A stretch of 7,465 nt of DNA from Clostridiales bacterium (GTDB lineage Bacteria; Bacillota; Clostridia; Oscillospirales; Acutalibacteraceae), in NCBI GenBank assembly GCA_012511485.1, contig JAAZFZ010000081.1:1-7465 (forward strand), in the 5' to 3' direction. The position numbers and the translations under genes are program-made. The notes below the pieces were generated by a model that worked only from the letters and a program-made list of their open reading frames with translations, was not told the DNA's origin and searched no databases. Of this stretch, positions 1 through 6,190 are shown in pieces (position 1 is the first letter of the stretch; the number at the start of each line of letters is the position of its first letter).

Positions 1-1
1 G

Positions 2-1201
2 GATAATGACTGCCGCTGGCTGTTCATAGCCCACGGCAAAATCCCCCCAAAGGTTGATAATACAATTCGCCAGACAGTTAAGATTTCCATTAACGGAATG
101 TGGGACATCGAGCTTTATGATACTTTCAGCGGTGATGTCAAAAAGCTTCATTCCTATGTCTGCGGCGGCAAGACGGAGATTATCAGAGTAATTCATAACC
201 ATGACAGCGTTCTGCTACGCTGGACACCTGCCAGCGAGGAGTGCTCTGGCGGCGATTGGCAGGAAGAAATTGTTTTGTCTGATTATGAGATTCAAAAAAC
301 GGCTTCGGTTGTGCCTATAACCCTTGAGGAACCGAACGTATTATTGCTCGACTATGCCGAATTTGCCCTTGACGGCGGAGAATATGAGCCTTCTGAGGAA
401 ATTCTGCGTGCAGATAATATTCTTCGCAGCAGGCTGGGATATGCACAACGCAGGGGTGCAGTTGTCCAGCCCTGGACAATAAACGAAGAAAAGCCCGAGC
501 ATACGATTAGCCTGCGTTTCAGATTCAACAGTGAAAGAAAAATTGATAATATCATGCTGGCCGCTGAGGATGCTGAAAAAATGACAATTACCTTTAACGG
601 CAAGACTGTCAGGAATGATATTCAAGGCTATTATGTTGATAAGTCAATTAAAACCGTTGTACTCGGCTCGATTGTCAGGGGCGAAAATGTGCTTGAGCTA
701 ACCGCTCCCTTCGGACGCAGAACTAACCCCGAATGGTGCTATATTCTCGGTGATTTCGGAGTCAAGCTCAAAGGTGCAGAAAAAATTGTCACGGAGCCAG
801 TCAGGGAACTGGGTTTCGGGGACATCACCTCTCAGGGTCTCCCCTTTTACGGCGGTAATATTATTTATCATCTTCCTGTCAATTCAAAAGGCAAGGAAAG
901 AATGAGTGTTGAAGCAAGTCATTACAGAGGGGCATTGATTGGAGTTTATGAAAACGAAAGGGATTGCGGCAAAATTGTTTTTGCGCCTTACCGTCTGCTG
1001 ACCGACGCACCTGAAAGCGGCATTGTGGACATTAAGCTTTTCGGCAACCGTGCAAACACCTTCGGGCCCTTGCACTGGTGCGTCAACGGTGACCCATGGG
1101 TAGGGCCTAACTGCTGGCGTACGACCGGTGACGGTTGGACCGAAAGCTATAACCTCTACACCACAGGAATTCTCTCCGCTCCGATTATCGGTCTCGCATA
1201 A
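2..1201 (+). CDS. Partial glycoside hydrolase-like protein, C-terminal part
   Basis: The reading frame is open from the left edge, so the start and N-terminal part lie outside the window; 399 residues and the TAA stop are visible. The first in-window ATG (98) has no ribosome binding site and sits in continuous coding sequence, so it is not the start. The opening residues (RWLFIAHG, then a WDIELYDTFSGDVK segment and IHNHDSVLLRW) resemble the beta-rich domain that follows the barrel in large glycosidases annotated as alpha-L-rhamnosidase or GH2-like. A jelly-roll-like module follows at about residues 165-265 (SLRFRF, MTITFNGK, GENVLELTAP). The C-terminus carries FGPLHW and a W-rich stretch with WRTTGDGWTESYNL, probably another beta-sandwich strand set. 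The catalytic domain is not visible, so substrate and family are unassigned. It probably acts on plant or host glycans (inference). No signal peptide can be judged. It ends at its own terminator. Confidence 0.72.
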   Translation, partial: DNDCRWLFIAHGKIPPKVDNTIRQTVKISINGMWDIELYDTFSGDVKKLHSYVCGGKTEIIRVIHNHDSVLLRWTPASEECSGGDWQEEIVLSDYEIQKTASVVPITLEEPNVLLLDYAEFALDGGEYEPSEEILRADNILRSRLGYAQRRGAVVQPWTINEEKPEHTISLRFRFNSERKIDNIMLAAEDAEKMTITFNGKTVRNDIQGYYVDKSIKTVVLGSIVRGENVLELTAPFGRRTNPEWCYILGDFGVKLKGAEKIVTEPVRELGFGDITSQGLPFYGGNIIYHLPVNSKGKERMSVEASHYRGALIGVYENERDCGKIVFAPYRLLTDAPESGIVDIKLFGNRANTFGPLHWCVNGDPWVGPNCWRTTGDGWTESYNLYTTGILSAPIIGLA

Positions 1202-1214
1202 AAAACTTAATTTG

Positions 1215-1247
1215 GGCGTATTTCCGCAAAACGGAAATACGCCTTTT
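1215..1247 (+). terminator. Intrinsic terminator after the glycosidase-like gene
   Basis: A perfect 12-bp stem (GGCGTATTTCCG at 1215-1226 pairing with 1232-1243) closes a 5-base loop and is followed by TTTT at 1244-1247. It begins 13 bases after the stop codon. The upstream flank is also A-rich, so it could work weakly on the other strand, but no - strand gene runs into it. Confidence 0.9.
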
Positions 1248-1307
1248 CCATCTGTGTTTAATTAACCGATTTATTAACATACTATTCTTTGTGGCTCCAT
1301 TTTCCTG

Positions 1308-1313
1308 TATAAT
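1308..1313 (+). promoter_or_regulatory. Putative -10 box of the mscS/HD operon
   Basis: A perfect TATAAT lies 51 bases upstream of the mscS ATG and after the preceding terminator, where a new promoter is expected. The matching -35 region at the usual 16-18 base spacing (around 1284-1291, TTCTTT-like) is poor, so the promoter may be weak or need an activator. The call is positional and motif-based only. Confidence 0.45.
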
Positions 1314-1351
1314 ATTGATTTAATCAGTCAGGGATGGTAATATATTTAATT

Positions 1352-1355
1352 GAGG
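1352..1355 (+). promoter_or_regulatory. Ribosome binding site deciding the mscS start
   Basis: GAGG lies 9 bases before the ATG at 1365. A longer frame would begin at TTG 1350, but that codon overlaps this site and has no well-spaced purine-rich sequence of its own, so ATG 1365 is preferred. Confidence 0.6.
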
Positions 1356-1364
1356 TTGATAAAT

Positions 1365-2192
1365 ATGGATAATTTTAGAAAATTACTTGACACTTCTATA
1401 GGTTCATTTACACTCGGCAAGCTGTTTTCGGCTGTGATTACTTTTGTAATCTGCTATGTTGTGATTAGGATACTAATGAGCCTGCTCTCTAGATTTTTAA
1501 ACAAGCTTTCTCTTGACAAGACTCTCAAAAACTTATTAAAAACAACTTTAAAAATCACTCTTTTTATTCTGGCGGTCATAATCACTGCGGACAGTATGGG
1601 CATACCCGTTACCTCTCTTGTTGCAATTTTCAGTGTTGCGGGTTTGGCGGTTTCGCTCGCTGTTCAGGGCTTCCTTACAAACCTTGCCAGCGGGATTTCA
1701 ATCCTTATTTCCAAATCCTTCCGTGTTGGTGATTATGTTGAGGTCAACGGACCAAGCGGCACAGTACGGGAAATCGGGCTGATTTACACAAAGCTTCTGA
1801 CAATTGACAACAAAAGCATTCTGGTGCCAAACAGTGAGATTTCCGCAAACAAAATAATTAATTATACATCCGAGCCTTTGCGGCGTTTGGATATAAATTT
1901 CTATGTCTCGCATGAATCGGATGTTGATTCTGTCAAAAGAGCTCTTCATCAGGCGGTTGACAGCATACCCACATTCATTCAGAATCCTCCACCATGGATT
2001 GGCATATCGGCTTTTTTGGATAACAGGGTTGAATATCTGATAAAGGTATGGGTTAAAACGGATGATTATTGGGACGCCTACTATGAGCTTCTCGAAAAGG
2101 TACGCACATCCTTTAAAGAAAACGGCGTTGAAATGACCTATGACCATCTAAATGTACATCTGATAGAAAAAACGGAGGAAGCAGGAGAATGA
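1365..2192 (+). CDS. mscS: Small-conductance mechanosensitive channel, MscS family
   Basis: This 275-residue membrane protein is close to the size of E. coli MscS (286). MscS channels are heptamers in the cytoplasmic membrane that open under tension to release solutes on osmotic downshock. Predicted helices are TM1 at about 17-42, TM2 at about 58-80 and the pore helix TM3 at about 84-117. TM3 keeps the family pattern AGLAVSLAVQG, with Leu94 and Leu98 at the positions of the gating leucines and a Gln101-Gly102 kink. The beta domain follows (FRVGDYVEV, SGTVREIGL) with the signature VPNSEI at 154-159, then the alpha/beta cytoplasmic cage domain to the C-terminus. No extra N-terminal helices or C-terminal ligand domain are present, so it is a minimal MscS. 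It begins after the glycosidase terminator and overlaps the next gene by 4 bp. Confidence 0.94.
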   Translation: MDNFRKLLDTSIGSFTLGKLFSAVITFVICYVVIRILMSLLSRFLNKLSLDKTLKNLLKTTLKITLFILAVIITADSMGIPVTSLVAIFSVAGLAVSLAVQGFLTNLASGISILISKSFRVGDYVEVNGPSGTVREIGLIYTKLLTIDNKSILVPNSEISANKIINYTSEPLRRLDINFYVSHESDVDSVKRALHQAVDSIPTFIQNPPPWIGISAFLDNRVEYLIKVWVKTDDYWDAYYELLEKVRTSFKENGVEMTYDHLNVHLIEKTEEAGE

Positions 2193-2764
2193 TTAAAAGG
2201 CAGGAAGCTTTGGAGCTTCTCAGGAAATATAACAAGGAGCCGTTTCACATTCAGCACGCCCTGACGGTTGAGGGAGTTATGAGATATTTCGCAAAAGAGC
2301 TAGGCTATGGGCAGGAGGAGGACTTCTGGGCTGTTGTCGGGCTTTTGCATGACATTGATTTTGAAAAATACCCCGAAAGTCACTGCGTCAAGGCACCTGA
2401 ATTGCTCAAGGAAATTACTGCGGACGAAAAGTTAATCCATGCCGTATGCAGCCACGGCTACGGAATCTGCGTTGACATAAAGCCCGAACAGGAAATGGAG
2501 AAAATTCTTTTTGCAACTGATGAATTGACAGGTCTAATCGGAGCTGCCGCTAGAATGAGGCCTTCAAAAAGCGTGATGGATATGGAGCTACCAAGCCTCA
2601 AGAAAAAATTCAAGGATAAAAAATTTGCCGCAGGCTGCTCAAGGGATATTATCATACAGGGCGCACAAATGCTCAACTGGGAGCTTGACACCCTGCTTGA
2701 AAGAACAATAAACGCCATGAAATCATGTGAAGCAAAGGTTAATGAAGCTATGGAGACGCTGTAA
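2189..2764 (+). CDS. HD-domain hydrolase, function unknown
   Basis: A 191-residue soluble protein of the HD metal-dependent phosphohydrolase superfamily. Likely metal ligands are His23, the His54-Asp55 doublet in VVGLLHDIDFEKYP, and Asp111; His65 and His89 are further conserved-looking histidines. Two later segments, DELTGLIGAA at 111-120 and KKKFKDKKFAAG at 138-149, are typical of a compact family of stand-alone HD proteins common in Firmicutes and other anaerobes, usually annotated only as HDIG or HD hydrolase. The substrate is unknown; nucleotides or phosphorylated small molecules are plausible for the fold. Its ATG overlaps the mscS stop as ATGA, with GGAGG at 2174-2178 inside mscS, so the two are very likely cotranscribed and translationally coupled. 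There is no signal peptide or membrane segment. A terminator-like hairpin follows 46 bases downstream. Confidence 0.88.
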   Translation: MIKRQEALELLRKYNKEPFHIQHALTVEGVMRYFAKELGYGQEEDFWAVVGLLHDIDFEKYPESHCVKAPELLKEITADEKLIHAVCSHGYGICVDIKPEQEMEKILFATDELTGLIGAAARMRPSKSVMDMELPSLKKKFKDKKFAAGCSRDIIIQGAQMLNWELDTLLERTINAMKSCEAKVNEAMETL

Positions 2765-2810
2765 GTATAATGGTCACAGCACGGCTCAATTCATGCATTT
2801 AAGGTAATGA

Positions 2811-2843
2811 AATGAGCGGAGAGTTTTATGCCCTCCGCTCATT
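2811..2843 (+). terminator. Probable terminator of the mscS/HD operon
   Basis: A perfect 11-bp stem (AATGAGCGGAG at 2811-2821 with 2833-2843) encloses an 11-base loop. The + strand sequence that follows is T-rich but interrupted (CTTATATTCATTTG), so termination may be incomplete. Position 46 bases past the HD gene stop supports the call. Confidence 0.6.
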
Positions 2844-2960
2844 CTTATATTCATTTGTCTATTAAATGCCACAATAGAGGAAACCAATGCTTTAATTAGA
2901 TTTTTGATTTGTAAGATTAGGCTCAAATGCGGGTAAGGCATCAGTTACAAGCTGAAATAG

Positions 2961-3001
2961 TAATAAAAACCCCGAAGCCCTAATGTATCAAGGGTTTCGG
3001 G
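2961..3001 (-). terminator. Intrinsic terminator of the tRNA-Gly/tRNA-Arg unit
   Basis: An 11-bp stem with one G-T wobble (2971-2981 with 2991-3001) closes a 9-base loop. Read on the - strand it is followed by GTTTTTATTA (2970-2961), a good U-tract. It lies 12 bases beyond the encoded CCA of tRNA-Arg, as expected for the end of a tRNA transcript. Confidence 0.85.
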
Positions 3002-3013
3002 ACTTCTTATTCA

Positions 3014-3090
<77 letters not shown>

Positions 3091-3102
3091 ATATCAAAAT
3101 AA

Positions 3103-3176
3103 TGGAGCGGGTGATGGGAATCGAACCCACGTATCTAGCTTGGAAGGCTAGTGTTCTACCATTGAACTACACCCGC
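3103..3176 (-). tRNA. tRNA-Gly (anticodon TCC)
   Basis: A complete cloverleaf is readable on the - strand. The acceptor GCGGGTG pairs with CACCCGC, followed by discriminator T and an encoded CCA (3105-3103). The D arm contains TAGTTCAATGG, the anticodon stem CTAGC/GCTAG holds loop CTTCCAA, and the T loop is TTCGATT. The anticodon TCC lies at 3144-3142 and reads GGA/GGG glycine codons. It is the first gene of the two-tRNA unit; its 5' end is 17 bases past the -10 box of a strong promoter. Confidence 0.97.
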
Positions 3177-3182
3177 AAACGG

Positions 3183-3213
3183 CAACGCTGATTATTTTAG
3201 CAAATCAGCGTTG
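3183..3213. repeat. 11-bp perfect inverted repeat centred on the tRNA promoter -10
   Basis: CAACGCTGATT at 3183-3193 is exactly inverted at 3203-3213, separated by 9 bases (3194-3202). The spacer contains the -10 box of the tRNA promoter. As RNA it would fold into a stable hairpin in any transcript reading through from clpE, but on the - strand it is followed by CCGTTTGCGG, not a real U-tract, so it is a poor intrinsic terminator. It may be an operator, a clpE 3'-end stabiliser or a degenerate terminator. Confidence 0.8.
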
Positions 3214-3222
3214 TAATGTCAA
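3194..3222 (-). promoter_or_regulatory. Strong promoter for the tRNA-Gly/tRNA-Arg unit
   Basis: On the - strand a perfect -35 TTGACA (3222-3217) is separated by exactly 17 bases from TAAAAT (3199-3194), a five-of-six match to TATAAT. Initiation would fall near 3187, about 10 bases before the mature tRNA-Gly 5' end, giving a short leader for RNase P removal. The promoter lies just past the clpE stop, so tRNA expression can be independent of the upstream operon. Confidence 0.88.
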
Positions 3223-3253
3223 TAGAAATTGCCGGAGTTTATTAATTTTTTAC

Positions 3254-5524
3254 TCAGACGGCAGTTATGATAATTTCTCCGTTTTGAGAGTCAATAAATA
3301 TAGATTTAAGCGGAGAATCGACATGGTCAATAATCAGCGATGCAATCTTATCCTCAATTTTTCTTCTCAATACATTGCGCAAATCACGGGCGCCTCTTGT
3401 TCCCCCGCTTGCCTGCTTTGCAAGCTCTGAGGTGACAGCGTCAGTCCATTTAAGTGTTATCCCTTTATCCGAAAGAGAGCCGACAAGCTCGTTGAGCATA
3501 AGGTCTGAGATTTTTTTAAGGCTTTCCTCATCCAAATCCTTAAATGCAACAATTTCATCTACCCTGCCGAGGAATTCGGGTCTGAGAAACTCCCTAAGCG
3601 CCCTCATTGACCTTTCGGCAGTTGCCTCAGATTTTGTCTTGGCAAAGCCCAAAGCACCCTGCTGACGGTTGCTGCCGGCATTTGATGTCATTATAATAAC
3701 CGTGTTTTCAAAGCTGACCGTTCTACCCTGAGCGTCCGTAATTCTGCCCTCGTCAAGAATCTGGAGCAGAATGTTCATGACATCGGGGTGAGCTTTTTCA
3801 ATCTCGTCAAAGAGAACAACGGAATATGGCTTTCTCCTGACCTTTTCGGTGAGCTGACCTGCCTCGTCATAGCCAACATATCCGGGAGGAGAGCCGATAA
3901 TCCTTGAAATGGAGTGCTTCTCCATGAACTCGGACATATCGAGCCTTATGAGCGTTTCCGGAGTGTCAAAAAGCTCTTTTGCAAGGCATTTGACAAGCTC
4001 GGTTTTACCAACGCCTGTAGGGCCGACAAAGATGAAGGATGCCGGCCTGCGCAGGGGGCTTATCTGAACTCTGCCCCGCCTTATAGCGGCGGCAACAAGC
4101 TGCACAGCCTCATCCTGACCGATTATTTTAGCTTTGAGATTATTCTCAAGGTCGGCAAGTCGGCGGATATCACTTTCAATTACCTTCTGAGCGGGAATAC
4201 CCGTCCACAGCTGAATGACTCTTGCAAGGTCGTCCTCAATAACATTGTTGTCTTCAGCAAGCTTTCTGAGCTCCTGCGCCTTGCTCTCGTCCGCTAAAAT
4301 TTCTGCCTTTATCCTTGCAATTTCTTCATAGTCTATATTTTCTGTTTGGTTTATTAACTGCTGCTGCTTTTCGTTGAGCTGGGCAAGCTTTCTCTCCATT
4401 ATCTCTAAATCGCCTATGCTTTTGTTTCGCAGATTTGCACAGGTGCAAGCTTCATCGAGCAGGTCTATTGCCTTATCGGGCAAAAAGCGGTCATTAATAT
4501 ATCTCTCCGAAAGGGTAACAGCTTTGTAAATCAATGAATCGCTTATCTTAACCCTGTGGAAAATCTCATAGTAGTCCTTAATACCCCTGAGCATTTCATA
4601 GGTATCATTAATAGACGGTTCTTCAACCTTGACGGGCTGAAGTCTGCGCTCGAGTGCGGCGTCCTTTTCAATATATTTTCTGTATTCGGTGTAAGTTGAG
4701 GCACCGATAATCTGAATTTCACCTCTTGAAAGTGAGGGCTTGAGAATATTTGCAGCGTTCATGGAGCCTTCGGCGTCGCCTGTGCCGACAAGGCTGTGTA
4801 CCTCATCAATAAACAGGATAATATTGCCCTCGGATTTAACCTCCTCAACAAGGCCTTTAATCCTGCTTTCAAACTGACCCCTGAACTGTGTGCCTGCCAC
4901 AAGTGCGGTTAAATCAAGAAGAAAAATCTCCTTATCCATCAGCTTTGCGGGGACATCGCCTTGGGCAATTTTCAATGCTAGGCCTTCGGCTATTGCAGTT
5001 TTGCCCACTCCGGGCTCACCGATAAGGCAGGGATTATTTTTTGTGCGGCGACAAAGTATCTGAATCGTTCTGTATATTTCATTCTGACGCCCAACTATGC
5101 GGTCGATTTCATTTTTTTTGGCTTTTGCAGTTAAATCAGTGCAGTAGAGCGAGAGAAATTTGCGCTTTTTCTCCTGTTGCTGCTTGCTTTTTGTGCCTTT
5201 TTTGGTTTTTGAGCCTTTTTCGACAGCTCCGTTTTCGTCATTAGGAAAATTCGCAGCATTCATAAAGGGGAGCGTGCCGGCTCCGCCGGGCACAAATCCC
5301 GTATCCTCATCCTCTCCGAGAGATTCGAGCAACTGCTCGCCGACTTCGTCAACCTCATCCTCGGATATGCCCATGCTCTGCATCATTTGCTTGATGGGAC
5401 CGATATTCAAATCCATGGCGCATTTCAAGCATAGCCCCTCCTGCGTTGTCTTATCACCTTCAACCTTGGTGATAAAAAACATCGCAGGTCTTTTTTTGCA
5501 CTTACTGCATAGCACTTGTTTCAT
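3254..5524 (-). CDS. clpE: ClpE-like AAA+ ATPase (Clp unfoldase) with N-terminal zinc finger
   Basis: This 756-residue Hsp100/Clp ATPase would unfold proteins in the cytosol and feed them to ClpP. In place of the usual Clp-N repeats it has a four-cysteine zinc finger (Cys6, Cys9, Cys32, Cys35), like ClpE and the adaptor McsA. An acidic segment (about 53-74) and a Lys/Gln-rich linker (about 101-122) follow. AAA domain 1 has Walker A GEPGVGKT at 169-176, Walker B ILFIDE at 236-241 and an arginine pair at 293-294. A coiled middle region with a UVR-like stretch (about 372-420) separates it from domain 2, with Walker A GPTGVGKT at 501-508, Walker B VVLFDE at 569-574, sensor 1 TSN at 613-615 and sensor 2 GARDL at 711-715. 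LGF at 625-627 matches the ClpP-docking loop, so a ClpP partner is expected. It is somewhat longer than B. subtilis ClpE (about 700), mainly through the linker. ATG 5524 has AAGGAG at 5542-5537 and follows the pgsA-like stop by 9 bases. Confidence 0.93.
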   Translation of the reverse strand: MKQVLCSKCKKRPAMFFITKVEGDKTTQEGLCLKCAMDLNIGPIKQMMQSMGISEDEVDEVGEQLLESLGEDEDTGFVPGGAGTLPFMNAANFPNDENGAVEKGSKTKKGTKSKQQQEKKRKFLSLYCTDLTAKAKKNEIDRIVGRQNEIYRTIQILCRRTKNNPCLIGEPGVGKTAIAEGLALKIAQGDVPAKLMDKEIFLLDLTALVAGTQFRGQFESRIKGLVEEVKSEGNIILFIDEVHSLVGTGDAEGSMNAANILKPSLSRGEIQIIGASTYTEYRKYIEKDAALERRLQPVKVEEPSINDTYEMLRGIKDYYEIFHRVKISDSLIYKAVTLSERYINDRFLPDKAIDLLDEACTCANLRNKSIGDLEIMERKLAQLNEKQQQLINQTENIDYEEIARIKAEILADESKAQELRKLAEDNNVIEDDLARVIQLWTGIPAQKVIESDIRRLADLENNLKAKIIGQDEAVQLVAAAIRRGRVQISPLRRPASFIFVGPTGVGKTELVKCLAKELFDTPETLIRLDMSEFMEKHSISRIIGSPPGYVGYDEAGQLTEKVRRKPYSVVLFDEIEKAHPDVMNILLQILDEGRITDAQGRTVSFENTVIIMTSNAGSNRQQGALGFAKTKSEATAERSMRALREFLRPEFLGRVDEIVAFKDLDEESLKKISDLMLNELVGSLSDKGITLKWTDAVTSELAKQASGGTRGARDLRNVLRRKIEDKIASLIIDHVDSPLKSIFIDSQNGEIIITAV

Positions 5525-5533
5525 GTGTAATAA

Positions 5534-6172
5534 TTACTCCTTAATATCTGCTTTTTTCTTAGCAGCTTTACCTTTAAACTTTCTCAAAGTATCGGGAATA
5601 TAGCTGAGAAGAGCAACCAGTGTCAACACTGCGGCAATGACCACAAGAGCCATCATAACGGGCTCCGGCAAAACAAGGTTTTCGTTGAACCTTGTGATTG
5701 CTCCGATTTCAGGCCCAAAGCAAACAATCAAAATCATAACTGAATAAAAAGTGAAGGTTGCCGCCTTGCCGTATATCTCTGCAGCGGCAGGTCTGAGGTT
5801 ATTGGCAAGCATAACCGCTCCGATAAGAACCATTAAAAACTCCTTGAAAATGAAGAAAAGAAATACCCAACTGAATGCCTTTAAAGAGGCTGTGGAGCTG
5901 TTTTTAAAAAATATAAACAGCATGACAGCAATGGTTATCTGAGTAATTTTATCGGCAACAGGGTCAAGCACCTTTCCGAGTTCGCTGACCTGATTGAAGC
6001 GGCGGGCAATTTTGCCGTCGAGAAAATCGCTCAAGCCTGAAAAGAAGAGAGCAAGAACAGCCCATCCGAGATAGTCTTTGTAAAAAAGAACCGCAAATAC
6101 AGGCACCAGAATTATCCTGATAACGGACAAAAGATTAGGAACAGTGAGACACCCTTTAAATAATCCCTTCAA
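5534..6172 (-). CDS. pgsA: CDP-alcohol phosphatidyltransferase, probably phosphatidylglycerophosphate synthase
   Basis: This 212-residue integral membrane enzyme carries the full CDP-alcohol phosphotransferase signature, DxxDGxxARx8GxxxDxxxD: Asp49, Asp52, Gly53, Ala56, Arg57, Gly66, Asp70 and Asp74. These residues bind metal and the CDP-lipid. The N-terminus (TVPNLLSVIRIILVPVF) is typical of PgsA proteins, which make phosphatidylglycerophosphate from CDP-diacylglycerol and glycerol-3-phosphate. A CDP-alcohol-type cardiolipin synthase is the main alternative, since the signature does not fix the acceptor. About five to six hydrophobic helices are visible (around 12-31, 35-47, 76-90, 97-124, 136-152 and 170-192), ending in a basic Lys-rich tail. 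The start is TTG, supported by a full AGGAGG; no ATG occurs before residue 84, beyond the active site. It lies 18 bases after cvpA and 9 bases before clpE, in one operon. Confidence 0.9.
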   Translation of the reverse strand: MKGLFKGCLTVPNLLSVIRIILVPVFAVLFYKDYLGWAVLALFFSGLSDFLDGKIARRFNQVSELGKVLDPVADKITQITIAVMLFIFFKNSSTASLKAFSWVFLFFIFKEFLMVLIGAVMLANNLRPAAAEIYGKAATFTFYSVMILIVCFGPEIGAITRFNENLVLPEPVMMALVVIAAVLTLVALLSYIPDTLRKFKGKAAKKKADIKE

Positions 6173-6179
6173 ATTAACC

Positions 6180-6185
6180 CCTCCT
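6180..6185 (-). promoter_or_regulatory. Ribosome binding site supporting a TTG start
   Basis: A perfect AGGAGG sits 7 bases before the TTG at 6172. It fixes the non-ATG start of the phosphatidyltransferase, because the PNLLSVIR segment that must be included lies only 11 residues downstream and no ATG or GTG precedes it appropriately. Confidence 0.85.
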
Positions 6186-6190
6186 GAATT

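Larger units (their letters stand above)
2765..3013. other. Convergent intergenic region
   Basis: This 249-base stretch separates the + strand mscS/HD unit from the - strand tRNA unit. It holds two terminator-like hairpins, one per direction. Between them (about 2850-2960) is A/T-rich sequence with only very short open frames and no recognisable gene, RNA family or repeat. Confidence 0.7.

Noticed and set aside
1350..1364. TTG start giving a five-residue longer MscS
   Set aside because: The GAGG ribosome binding site lies downstream of that TTG and is correctly spaced for the ATG at 1365.
1202..1364. Possible riboswitch or leader upstream of mscS
   Set aside because: Only the terminator hairpin of the previous gene and a -10-like box are seen; the leader after the -10 is about 50 bases and shows no conserved aptamer pattern.
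1698..2147. 149-residue open frame on the - strand
   Set aside because: It lies wholly inside mscS, whose protein is clearly MscS-like along its full length. The antisense translation has no recognisable motif or good ribosome binding site.
3183..3213. Inverted repeat as a standard intrinsic terminator of clpE
   Set aside because: On the - strand the stem is followed by CCGTTTGCGG and then tRNA-Gly, without a proper U-tract, so I list it as a repeat rather than a terminator.
3914..4297. 127-residue open frame on the + strand
   Set aside because: It lies inside clpE opposite the second AAA domain, with no independent support.
5160..5603. 147-residue open frame on the + strand
   Set aside because: It is antisense to the start of clpE and the end of the pgsA-like gene; its Ser/Pro/Phe/Cys-rich composition is typical of a shadow frame.
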